From Polaribacter filamentus (lineage in GTDB: Bacteria > Bacteroidota > Bacteroidia > Flavobacteriales > Flavobacteriaceae): a stretch of 64,000 nt of DNA. The translations under genes were made by a program, and so were the position numbers. Shown here one piece after another: positions 56,283-64,000 of the stretch. The DNA lies in the NCBI RefSeq assembly GCF_002943715.1, contig NZ_MQUA01000013.1, positions 2,101,001 through 2,165,000 on the forward strand, written 5' to 3'. Every line of letters begins with the position of its first letter. The first letter of the stretch is position 1. The notes beneath the pieces were generated by a model that saw nothing but the letters and a program-made list of their open reading frames with translations, was not told the DNA's origin and did no database searches.

Positions 56283-57261
56283 TGAGTTTTAAAAGAAATT
56301 ATGTATTTCAATTTCTTAAAATCTACACTAAAAAAACGGGTAGTAGTATTTTAATACTATCCGTTATTTTCCTTTTTAGTTGTCAAAAAGAAAAACAAAA
56401 AGAACTGAATGTTAATGTTTCTAAAAAAACTTCTATTCAAGAAAAAATAGCAAATCTAAAAGATTCTAAAAACAATCAAGTTATCGTAGTTTCTCATAGA
56501 GGAGATTGGCGAAACGCACCTGAAAATTCATTACAAGCAATTAAAAACTGCATAAAAATGGGTGTTGATATGGTAGAAATTGATATTCGAGAAACTAAAG
56601 ATGGGCATCTTGTTGTAATGCACGACAAAACATTAGATAGAACCACAAACGGAAAAGGTAAAGTTAAAGAATGGACTTTAGACTCATTAAGAACTTTAAA
56701 TTTAAAAGATGGGTTAGGTGTTCTTACAAAACATACAATACCAACACTTAAAGAAGCATTACAGATATCAAAAGATAAAATCTTGGTGAACCTCGATAAG
56801 AGTTACACCATTTTTGATAAATGTTATCAAATTATTTTAGAAACGGGTACAGAAAATCAAGTAATTATTAAAGGTGGAAAAGAGCACGCTACAGTAAAAA
56901 AAGAATTTGGTAAGTATTTAAACAAAGTACATTTTATGCCAATTTTAGGCTTACCTAACGCGGCTGCTAACAACTTTGTAGATGATTATATGAATTCTGA
57001 AAATGCGCCTATTGCTTTTGAATTTACAGTAAAATCAGACACCATAAAATTTCTGAAAGAGTTCAAAAAAATTAGAAATAAAGGTGCTAGTATTTGGGTA
57101 AACTCTTTGTGGGGCATCACAATGCAAATCACGATGATGAAGAAGCTGTAAATAATATTAAAATCTATGATTGGTATATTAATAATAACATTGATATCAT
57201 TCAAACAGATCGACCACAATTATTACTTACCTATTTAAGACAGAGAGGTTTACATCAATAA
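56282..57261 (+). pseudogene. lipoprotein glycerophosphodiester phosphodiesterase (cassette 2), one frameshift near the end
   Basis: Lipoprotein signal (VIFLFSCQKE) and GDPD domain (VSHRGDWRNAPENSLQAI, MVEIDIRETKDGHLVVMHDK). The frame stops at 57151. One more G in the run at 57111-57114 gives WGHHNANHDDEEAVNN and the family ending IIQTDRPQLLLTYLRQRGLH with stop at 57261. All catalytic residues lie before the break. Paralogue of 30111. Confidence 0.87.
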
Positions 57262-57294
57262 ATTCTTAAACTATTTAATTTGAATTAGTTAATT

Positions 57295-57327
57295 AAAGGG
57301 CGTAGCATAATAGGTTATGCCCTTTTT
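57295..57327 (+). terminator. terminator-like hairpin between GDPD and the OPA transporter
   Basis: AAAGGGCGTA (57295-57304) pairs with TATGCCCTTT (57316-57325), then more T. It overlaps a possible upstream start of the transporter (ATG 57317), which is therefore unlikely to be used. Confidence 0.7.
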
Positions 57328-57343
57328 AAATTCTTATCAAAAA

Positions 57344-58648
57344 ATGATAAAATACTTTAAAAAATCAGCTCCAGTTTCAATCACAAAATCAGAAGAAGAT
57401 CAGAAATTATATTACAAGAAACTAAAATGGCAAGTATTTATATCGGCTACTTTAGGGTATGGTTTGTACTATGTATGTAGATTGAGTCTAAATGTTGTAA
57501 AAAAACCAATTGTAGATGCGGGTATACTTACAGAGTCAGAATTAGGGATTATTGGTTCTACCCTATTCTTTGCATATGCTATCGGTAAATTAACAAATGG
57601 CTTTTTGGCAGATCATAGCAACATTAAAAGGTTTATGGCGATAGGTTTATTAATTTCCGCACTAGCAAACCTAATTATGGGATTTACCAGTACTTTTTTA
57701 TTCTTTGCTATTTGCTGGGGTATAAATGGTTGGGTACAATCTATGGGAGCTCCTGCCAGCGTGGTATCATTATCTAGATGGTACAAAGATTCTGAACGTG
57801 GTAGTTTTTATGGTTTTTGGAGTACTAGTCATAATATTGGTGAGGCACTTACCTATATTTTAACAGCAGTGGTTGTTTCTTACTTTGGTTGGCAATGGGG
57901 TTTTAAAGCAGCTGCCATAGTCGGCTTATTAGGAGCTTTAATGGTGTCTATTTTCTTCCACGATACTCCAGAGAGCAAAGGGTTACCTCCTGTAAACAAA
58001 GATTTTGATAAAAAGAAAACATCAACTTGGGAAGAACAAAGAGGAGTTTTAAAAAATCCTTATGTATGGTTATTAGCATTATCAAGTGCCTTTATGTACA
58101 TCTCTAGATACGCTGTAAACAGCTGGGGACCCTACTATTTTGAAGCAGCCAAAGGATATACGCTAACACAAGCAAATAGTTTAGTCGCCATTAGTGCAGT
58201 ATGTGGAATTTTAGGAACAGCTTCATCAGGTTTTGTATCAGATAAATTTTTTAAAGGAAGAAGAAATATACCTGCATTACTTTTTGGGTTAATGAATGTT
58301 TTTGCCCTAGCACTCTTTTTATTAGGACCTAAAAACATGTGGTGGTTAGATGCCACAAGCATGGTTATTTTCGGACTAGGTATTGGGGCTTTAATATGTT
58401 ATTTAGGTGGCCTAATGGCAGTTGATATCGTATCCAAAAAAGCATCTGGTGCAGCATTAGGTATTGTTGGTATTATGAGTTACGCTGCTGCAGGCATTCA
58501 AGATATTGCAAGTGGATATCTTATCGAGAATAATAAGACAATCGTAAATGGTGTAACAATTTACAATTTTGATACAATTTCTATTTTTTGGATTGGAGCT
58601 GCAACTCTTTCAGTTTTATTGGCGTTATTAGTTTGGAAAAAAACATAA
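57344..58648 (+). CDS. OPA-family MFS transporter (GlpT/UhpC-like), cassette 2, intact
   Basis: 434 residues from ATG 57344 (MIKYFKKSAPVSITKSEED), chosen by homology with MINYFKKSPKR at 31145. Twelve helices; VCRLSLNVVKKPIVD, SLSRWYKDSERGSFYGFWST then SHNIGEA. Expected to exchange phosphate for an organophosphate such as glycerol-3-phosphate made by the upstream GDPD. A terminator-like hairpin precedes it, so it may be transcribed separately or by read-through. Confidence 0.88.
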   Translation: MIKYFKKSAPVSITKSEEDQKLYYKKLKWQVFISATLGYGLYYVCRLSLNVVKKPIVDAGILTESELGIIGSTLFFAYAIGKLTNGFLADHSNIKRFMAIGLLISALANLIMGFTSTFLFFAICWGINGWVQSMGAPASVVSLSRWYKDSERGSFYGFWSTSHNIGEALTYILTAVVVSYFGWQWGFKAAAIVGLLGALMVSIFFHDTPESKGLPPVNKDFDKKKTSTWEEQRGVLKNPYVWLLALSSAFMYISRYAVNSWGPYYFEAAKGYTLTQANSLVAISAVCGILGTASSGFVSDKFFKGRRNIPALLFGLMNVFALALFLLGPKNMWWLDATSMVIFGLGIGALICYLGGLMAVDIVSKKASGAALGIVGIMSYAAAGIQDIASGYLIENNKTIVNGVTIYNFDTISIFWIGAATLSVLLALLVWKKT

Positions 58649-58658
58649 ATTTCTAAAT

Positions 58659-58710
58659 ATGAAAACTATAAAAAATATAATTTTTGATTTAGGTGGTGTT
58701 CTTATTTTAA
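58659..58710 (+). pseudogene. HAD phosphatase stub (first ~16 codons)
   Basis: MKTIKNIIFDLGGVLIL is the start of the same HAD family as 32468. After this it switches abruptly, at CCCAC, into the middle of the truncated TolC gene. The deletion removed the rest of the HAD gene and the TolC start. Confidence 0.85.
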
Positions 58711-59053
58711 CCCCACTTTAAACGAAAATAAGAACTTACTAAAGCGTGGTGAAATTGAGAATAGCATTATTGATGCACAGAATAATGCGTTTTTAGTAAA
58801 TGCAACTTCCGAAGTGTTGGTTGCACCCTATTTTAATAACAATAGCCAGCTGATAGCGATTACCACTACCCCATCCTCCAAAGCTTTTGGCTATGATGTT
58901 GGCATTACCAATGGATGTTTATATGCGGCGCAGGTACTTGTGACAAAGAATTTGTTTAACAAAGTAATTACTGAAAATTTACTCTTTCAAAATAAAATCA
59001 TAAATACAACTATTGCCTTTTTATCCGAAGAACTTACACAACCCTATTCTTAA
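58711..59053 (+). pseudogene. TolC-family remnant, copy C
   Basis: Identical to the later part of 7839-8288 apart from single changes, but without the signal peptide because of the junction with the HAD stub. It ends at the same stop as the other copies. Confidence 0.65.
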
Positions 59054-59398
59054 ACATTATTATAGTCTTAAATTTACAAACATGAAATATCTCATAGCCG
59101 AAGACGAAATCGATTTGCAACAAGCAATTGTTACCTATTTGCAACGTGATGGTAATATTTGTGAAGTTGCATCAAATTTTAGAGAAGCTTCAGAAAAAGC
59201 TGCCATCTATGAGTATGATATTATTATTTTAGATCTCAATTTAATTTCTGGTAGCGGTTTAGACATCCTAAAAACACTAAAAAAAGAAAAGAAAAAAGCA
59301 GGTGTTATTATTATTTCTGCTAATAACTCTTTAACGGATAAGTTGGAAGGATTGGATTTAGGAGCCGATGATTATATTACAAAACCTTTTCATTTGGC
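58712..59398 (+). repeat. direct repeat copy C (TolC remnant plus start of response regulator)
   Basis: 687 bp matching 7947-8632 and the corresponding parts of copy B (41552-42060 and 44056 onwards). The match stops at CATTTGGC, exactly where the other copies switch to recombinase sequence. Confidence 0.88.
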
Positions 59399-59756
59399 GG
59401 AATTGAATTCGAGAATAAACGCGGTGCTTCGCCGTGGTACTTATGGCGGTGAGGAGGTAATGGAGTTTAACGAAATTAAAATTGACACCAAATCGAGAGC
59501 AGCGTATATAGACGGAAATTCGATTGGACTTACGCGCAAAGAATACGATTTATTAGTTTTTTTTATATCTAACAAAGGGCGCATTTTATCTAAAGAAATT
59601 ATTGCCGAACATCTTTGGGGAAATGATAGCGATTTACTCGATAATTTTGATTTTATTTATGTGCACATCAACAATTTGCGTAAAAAGTTAACTGCCGAAG
59701 GTGCAAAATATATTAAAACTGCATACGGTAGTGGTTATAAATTTATAGAAGATTAG
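59082..59756 (+). CDS. OmpR/PhoB-type response regulator
   Basis: 224 residues from ATG 59082 (MKYLIAEDEIDLQQAI); an upstream in-frame start at 59013 would add an unrelated leader from TolC DNA. Receiver domain with ED pocket, D51 and K101, and a winged-helix output domain (SRAAYIDGNSIGLTRKEYDL, YIKTAYGSGYKFIED). The intact parent of the two chimeras. It forms an operon with the kinase three bases downstream and probably controls the TonB receptor that follows. Confidence 0.92.
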   Translation: MKYLIAEDEIDLQQAIVTYLQRDGNICEVASNFREASEKAAIYEYDIIILDLNLISGSGLDILKTLKKEKKKAGVIIISANNSLTDKLEGLDLGADDYITKPFHLAELNSRINAVLRRGTYGGEEVMEFNEIKIDTKSRAAYIDGNSIGLTRKEYDLLVFFISNKGRILSKEIIAEHLWGNDSDLLDNFDFIYVHINNLRKKLTAEGAKYIKTAYGSGYKFIED

Positions 59757-59759
59757 CAA

Positions 59760-61010
59760 ATGTCAAAAAAAATAACGCTTATAAAAAAAACATCTAAAAC
59801 CTTTCTTTTAACCGGATTCGTTTTGGCTTTTTTAAGTTCTGTGGCATTATATTTTTACACAAAATACTTGTTAAAAAATGAAGTTGAGGAAGTATTGTAT
59901 TCTACAGAAGCAAGGGTTTCAGATGCTTTAAAACATCAAAATATCATATACTCTTTACCACCGGTAACAGAGGTAGAAATTGTAAAAACACTAAAGAACA
60001 AGTTGTTAAAAGACACAATTATCTACGATCCTTCGCAGGATGAAATGGAGCTATTTAGAGAATTATCTACTTTTAAAAAAATTAATGGAGCGAACTATAA
60101 AATAACTGTACGTAATTTAGTGGTTGAGTCAGAAAATTTTTTATTCGCAATTGTACTCTCTAATATAATTATATTTCTATTGGCTTTTCTTTTTCTATTT
60201 TACTTTAACACCAAAAGAAATCTAAAATTATGGAAGCCGTTTTTTATGAATTTAGAACAAATGAAACGATTTTCTTTAACTTCAAAAAAAATGCTAACAC
60301 TTGTAGAAAGCGATGTTTTAGAGTTTTCGGAATTGAAAAATGAAATTACCTTACTTACCAATAAAGTAAAAACAGATTATGAAAATTTAAAGCAGTTTAC
60401 AGAAAACATATCGCATGAAATACAAACTCCTTTAGCAATTATTCAGGCAAAAATTGACAACCTCATCAATGAATACGATATAAATGACAAACAATTTAGC
60501 CAAGTAACTTCTATTCAAAAAGACATTCAGCGTTTAAAACAACTCAATAAAAAAATAACAATTCTTACTAAAATAGATAACAACCAGTTTATTAACATAG
60601 AAAACGTTCAACTTACCGTTTTGATCAACGAAAAGATTAAAAACTTTAAAGAAATGCAATTTACAAATATTTTGCATAGTTCTAAACAGGAATTAATGGT
60701 TACTATGGATTCTTACCTTGCTGATATTTTGATTAATAATTTAATATCAAACGCCATTAAACATGGTAAAAAAAGAGAAGAAGAAATTCTAATTTATACA
60801 ACTGAATCAACCTTGACTATTTCAAATTTTGGAGATACAGCGCTTGTAAATCCTGAAAGTTTGTTTTTACGTTTTTATAGAGAATCTAAGGCCGCACAAT
60901 CTACAGGGTTAGGTTTGGCAATCGTTAAAAAGATTTGCGATTTTTATGGATTTACGTTGTCTTATGATTACAAGGAACAAAAACATGTTTTTTCTATACA
61001 CTTTAAGTAG
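59760..61010 (+). CDS. sensor histidine kinase
   Basis: 416 residues. Two membrane helices (about 17-36 and 128-150) around a small periplasmic region, HisKA with phospho-acceptor His in FTENISHEIQTPLA (about residue 218), and HATPase domain with NLISNAIKHG and STGLGLAIVKKI. It should phosphorylate the regulator encoded immediately upstream. The signal is unknown; similar loci often sense metals or envelope state. Confidence 0.92.
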   Translation: MSKKITLIKKTSKTFLLTGFVLAFLSSVALYFYTKYLLKNEVEEVLYSTEARVSDALKHQNIIYSLPPVTEVEIVKTLKNKLLKDTIIYDPSQDEMELFRELSTFKKINGANYKITVRNLVVESENFLFAIVLSNIIIFLLAFLFLFYFNTKRNLKLWKPFFMNLEQMKRFSLTSKKMLTLVESDVLEFSELKNEITLLTNKVKTDYENLKQFTENISHEIQTPLAIIQAKIDNLINEYDINDKQFSQVTSIQKDIQRLKQLNKKITILTKIDNNQFINIENVQLTVLINEKIKNFKEMQFTNILHSSKQELMVTMDSYLADILINNLISNAIKHGKKREEEILIYTTESTLTISNFGDTALVNPESLFLRFYRESKAAQSTGLGLAIVKKICDFYGFTLSYDYKEQKHVFSIHFK

Positions 61011-61075
61011 TTCGTTGACGAAAACTTAAAAATTGCTTAAGATTTCATTGGTATTATTGCATTAAAATTAAATTA

Positions 61076-63484
61076 ATGCTAAAAAAAATAATACTATTTG
61101 CTGTTGTAATTTCATTCTATACAACAGCCGTTGCCCAAAATAATATTACTGTTTCTGGAACTGTAAAAGATAAAAACACTCAAAATACGATTTCGTATGC
61201 AAGTGTAGTTCTAAAATATAAATTAGATAATGCCTTTGTTATCGGAACAGCAACCAACGAAGAAGGGCTGTTTACAATTGCAACTCTAAAATCTGGAAAT
61301 TATTTTCTTGAAATTTCTACCATTGGATACATTACCTATAAAGAATCTATTTATATAGGAACGCTCTCTAAATTTATTGATTTAAAAAACATTGAACTTA
61401 GTGAAGATATTGCAAGTTTAAATGAGATAGTTATTGACACTAAAAAAGATGAAATTAGTGCCAAGATGGATAAAAAAACCTACTCTTTAAAGGATAATAT
61501 CAATCAAAGTGGCGGTTCTGTTTTACAAGCGATGCAAAATTTACCAAGTGTAAGCATTTTGGATGGGAAAGTAAAGTTACGTGGAAATGATAAAGTAATT
61601 GTGTTGATTGATGGCAAACAAACTGCACTTACCGGTTTTGGAAATCAAGCTGGATTGGATAATATTCCGTCTTCCGCCATTGACCGAATTGAGGTAATTA
61701 ATAATCCATCTTCCAAATATGATGCGAATGGAAATGGCGGAATTATCAATATCATTTATAAGAAAAATAAAGCGGAAGGCTTTAACGGAAAAGTTGGTTT
61801 TACTGGCGGATTAGGTGCTCTATGGATTCGTAAAGAAAACCTACCAACCATTAGACCGCAGTATACTGCTACGCCAAAAATGAACCCATCAGTTTCTTTA
61901 AATTATAGAAAAGACAATGTAAATATCTTTTTTCAAGGTGATTATTTATACACCGAAACTTTAAATAAAAATGAGTTTGTAACTAGAACTTATGATGACG
62001 GAACGATCATAAACCAGCAATCGAAACGAAATAGAGACACCCATTTTTCTACTTTTAAATCGGGTGTAGATTGGAATTTAAACGACAAAAACACGATTAC
62101 TTTTTCGGGTTTATACGGCACAGAAGTAATTATTGACAATGGAGATCAACCTTTTTTTAATGAAGACCTAAGCACTCGTTTACGACTTTGGCAATTTCTA
62201 GAAGATGAAGTGAAAATAACTGCGATGGCAACGGCAAGTTATCTTCATAAGTTTAAAGAAGCCGGCCATAACTTAACATTGGGATTCAATTATACGTTTC
62301 ATAGAGAGGATGAAAAATACTTTTTCGATAATATTTTACCCAACGAACCAATTAGTGAAAATTCTTTTAAGCTCCTTTCGGATGAGCAGGTGTATGATTT
62401 TAATATCGATTACGTAAAGCCCTTAAAATATGGTAAAATGGAAACAGGTATAAAAGTAAGACAAAGAAATATACCAATTAATATGCAGTTTTTTCCTGGA
62501 GCAAATACTCCGTTGGATATAGAAGCAGGTGGCGAAGCAGAATACAAAGAATTTATTCCTGCTGTTTATGGAAATTATATATATGAAAATGAAAAATACG
62601 AAGCAGAAATTGGTTTGCGAGTAGAATATGTTGATTTAAATTATTTTGTAAACCCAAATCATAACACCTACAAAACAGGAGGTTATACCTATTTTGAACC
62701 TTTTCCCAACCTACGATTTGCTCAAAAGATTGATGAAAACAATAAAATTTCACTTTTTTATAACAGACGTGTAGATAGACCAAATGAAGTTGATATTCGA
62801 ATCTTTCCAAAATACGATGATGCCGAAATCATTAAAGTTGGGAATCCTAATTTACGTCCGCAGTTTACAAATTTATTAGAGTTCGGCTATAAGACCAGTT
62901 GGAAATCAGGTAGTTTATATAGTGCTTTATACCATCGTTTTGCAGATGGAACTATTACTAGAATTTCTAGTACGGTTGGCAACGATCCTCTAATTTATGC
63001 GATTTTTCAGAATGCTGGTAAAAGTTTCAACAGCGGACTTGAAGTGATTTATGAAGAAGAAGTTTCCGATAGCTATTCTTTTAATTTAAATGGAAATGTG
63101 TATCAAAATCAGATTGATGCTTTTTCGGTCGTTAATTTATATCCAACGAAAAATATTTTCTCGGCAAACCAACAAAAAATAACTTCTGGAACTTTAAAAT
63201 TAAACAACAGCTTTCATTTTTCTAAAACCTTAGATGCGCAATTAACCGCGAGTTATTTAGCTCCGGATATTATTCCGCAAGGCAAAAGAGCCGCTATGTT
63301 CTCGTTGGATTTAGGTCTTAAAAAATCAATTCAGAAAGGAAAAGGAGAGCTCTTTTTAAATGCTACAGACGTATTAAATACAATGGTCATTAAACAGACT
63401 ATTAAAGGAGATAGATTTAGTTATACCAGCAACAATTATAACGAAACACAAGTTATCCGTTTGGGATATACGTATAAATTTTAA
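61076..63484 (+). CDS. TonB-dependent receptor-like outer-membrane beta-barrel protein
   Basis: 802 residues. Signal peptide (1-20, TTAVAQ), carboxypeptidase-like domain (about 24-105, VSGTVKDKNTQNTISYASVV), plug (about 120-230, VLQAMQNLPSVSILDGKVKL, IERI-type VINNPSSKYDANGNGGI) and an OMP_b-brl_3-type barrel ending VIRLGYTYKF. It lies 65 bases after the kinase and is not a SusC (no partner SusD). The substrate is unknown. Confidence 0.87.
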   Translation: MLKKIILFAVVISFYTTAVAQNNITVSGTVKDKNTQNTISYASVVLKYKLDNAFVIGTATNEEGLFTIATLKSGNYFLEISTIGYITYKESIYIGTLSKFIDLKNIELSEDIASLNEIVIDTKKDEISAKMDKKTYSLKDNINQSGGSVLQAMQNLPSVSILDGKVKLRGNDKVIVLIDGKQTALTGFGNQAGLDNIPSSAIDRIEVINNPSSKYDANGNGGIINIIYKKNKAEGFNGKVGFTGGLGALWIRKENLPTIRPQYTATPKMNPSVSLNYRKDNVNIFFQGDYLYTETLNKNEFVTRTYDDGTIINQQSKRNRDTHFSTFKSGVDWNLNDKNTITFSGLYGTEVIIDNGDQPFFNEDLSTRLRLWQFLEDEVKITAMATASYLHKFKEAGHNLTLGFNYTFHREDEKYFFDNILPNEPISENSFKLLSDEQVYDFNIDYVKPLKYGKMETGIKVRQRNIPINMQFFPGANTPLDIEAGGEAEYKEFIPAVYGNYIYENEKYEAEIGLRVEYVDLNYFVNPNHNTYKTGGYTYFEPFPNLRFAQKIDENNKISLFYNRRVDRPNEVDIRIFPKYDDAEIIKVGNPNLRPQFTNLLEFGYKTSWKSGSLYSALYHRFADGTITRISSTVGNDPLIYAIFQNAGKSFNSGLEVIYEEEVSDSYSFNLNGNVYQNQIDAFSVVNLYPTKNIFSANQQKITSGTLKLNNSFHFSKTLDAQLTASYLAPDIIPQGKRAAMFSLDLGLKKSIQKGKGELFLNATDVLNTMVIKQTIKGDRFSYTSNNYNETQVIRLGYTYKF

Positions 63485-63515
63485 TAATTTTAGTGTGCTA
63501 TTAAACGCTTACATG

Positions 63516-63547
63516 AAGGCGAATCAGTAAAAAGATTCGCCTTTTTT
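63516..63547 (+). terminator. rho-independent terminator after the TonB receptor
   Basis: AAGGCGAATC (63516-63525), an 8-base loop, GATTCGCCTT (63534-63543), then a T-run: a perfect 10-bp stem ending the two-component/receptor transcript. Confidence 0.9.
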
Positions 63548-63647
63548 GTTACATTATATTCATTCAAAATTTCTTTAGATTCTCTTAAACTCATCTTTAG
63601 AATTGGTTATTAGATTTACATCATTATTAATCTTAAAAACAATAAAA

Positions 63648-64000
63648 ATGAAAACATTAAAGATAGTTTTAAGTACCCTGTTAGCATGTGCATTATTTGC
63701 TTTTACATCAGCAGACAAGGCACCATTAAAAGTAACACAAGCTTTTTCTAAAAAATTTCCTACCGTAAAAAAAGTAAAATGGGATAAAGAATCTGCTACC
63801 GAATGGGAAGCAGAATTTAAAATAAATAAAGTAGCCTATTCCGCTAACTTTTTACAAGACGGTACTTGGCAAGAAACAGAACATGAAATCAGTAAAAAAG
63901 ACATTCCTGCAACTATTAAAAGTGCATTAATGGTCGCTTTTCCAGGCTATGAAATTGAAGAAGCAGAAATTTCTGAAACTCCGAATGAAATGCTCTATGA
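63648..64000 (+). CDS. PepSY-like (DUF2874-type) periplasmic protein, partial at window end
   Basis: 117 codons before the window ends. Signal peptide (MKTLKIVLSTLLACALFAFT), then the repeated pattern typical of PepSY-like putative beta-lactamase-inhibitor-fold proteins (AFSKKFPTVKKVKWDKE, EWEAEFKINKVAYSANFLQD, GTWQETEHEIS). Such proteins are often found beside RR/HK/TonB receptor genes, as here. Function is unknown. Confidence 0.8.
   Translation, partial: MKTLKIVLSTLLACALFAFTSADKAPLKVTQAFSKKFPTVKKVKWDKESATEWEAEFKINKVAYSANFLQDGTWQETEHEISKKDIPATIKSALMVAFPGYEIEEAEISETPNEMLY

Noticed and set aside
57317-57343. Upstream start for the cassette 2 OPA transporter
   Set aside because: It lies inside the terminator-like hairpin and adds nine residues absent from the paralogue. 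ATG 57344 matches MINYFKKS at 31145.
59013-59081. Upstream start for the response regulator (and the same in copies A and B)
   Set aside because: The extra residues are translated from TolC DNA in another frame. The receiver domain naturally begins at MKYLIAEDE.

Overview
The window looks like Flavobacteriaceae (Bacteroidota), probably marine: it is very AT-rich, has SusC/SusD pairs under FecI/FecR-type control, type IX secretion (T9SS) C-terminal sorting domains, a vSGLT-like sugar symporter, and a clear TTG-N17-TAnnTTTG promoter. No rRNA, tRNA or CRISPR array was seen.

Layout. 1-12.1 kb is an insertion-sequence graveyard: an IS982 end, a membrane-bound SARP-type regulator with a kelch-like ectodomain, a T9SS protein, relics (IS1595 transposase, T9SS type-B domain, sialate O-acetylesterase, OPA transporter tail, HAD phosphatase, TolC), and complete IS3, IS1595 and IS5 elements. 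12.2-33.1 kb is cassette 1: ECF sigma, FecR, a 31-repeat secreted protein, a large GDPD protein, a T9SS protein, SusC, SusD, a DUF218 lipoprotein, an FN3-PKD-beta-propeller lipoprotein, an FG-GAP T9SS protein, a lipoprotein glycerophosphodiesterase, an OPA-family organophosphate transporter and a HAD phosphatase. 33.1-40.5 kb is a complete xylose module (xylB, xylA, sodium/xylose symporter, transketolase, transaldolase). 40.9-45.2 kb is a junction of recombinase, HAD, TolC and response-regulator pieces holding two tandem IS982 copies. 44.6-58.7 kb is cassette 2, paralogous to cassette 1 (sigma, FecR, SusC, SusD, DUF218, propeller lipoprotein, propeller T9SS protein, GDPD, OPA transporter, HAD stub). 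58.7-64 kb is an apparently older chromosomal locus: TolC stub, intact OmpR-type regulator, histidine kinase, TonB-dependent receptor, PepSY-like protein.

How the genes may work together (inference). SusC carries an N-terminal STN domain and is preceded by FecR and an ECF sigma, so substrate binding at the outer membrane could switch on the locus. SusCD plus surface propeller and DUF218 lipoproteins would capture the substrate, GDPD would cleave a phosphodiester, the OPA antiporter would import the phosphorylated product, and the HAD enzyme may dephosphorylate it. This is a SusCD-type locus apparently aimed at glycerophosphodiesters or a phosphodiester-linked glycan rather than a plain polysaccharide.

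Architecture. Three direct repeats made of TolC/response-regulator sequence sit before cassette 1, between the cassettes and after cassette 2, and a third OPA/HAD relic lies at 7.2-7.7 kb. The region therefore looks like a decayed tandem array of at least three cassettes built against the TolC/two-component locus, with chimeric genes at the joints. At least seven, and possibly eight, genes are broken by what look like single-base losses in homopolymers. This is either assembly error or recent decay and should be settled before any function is assigned.
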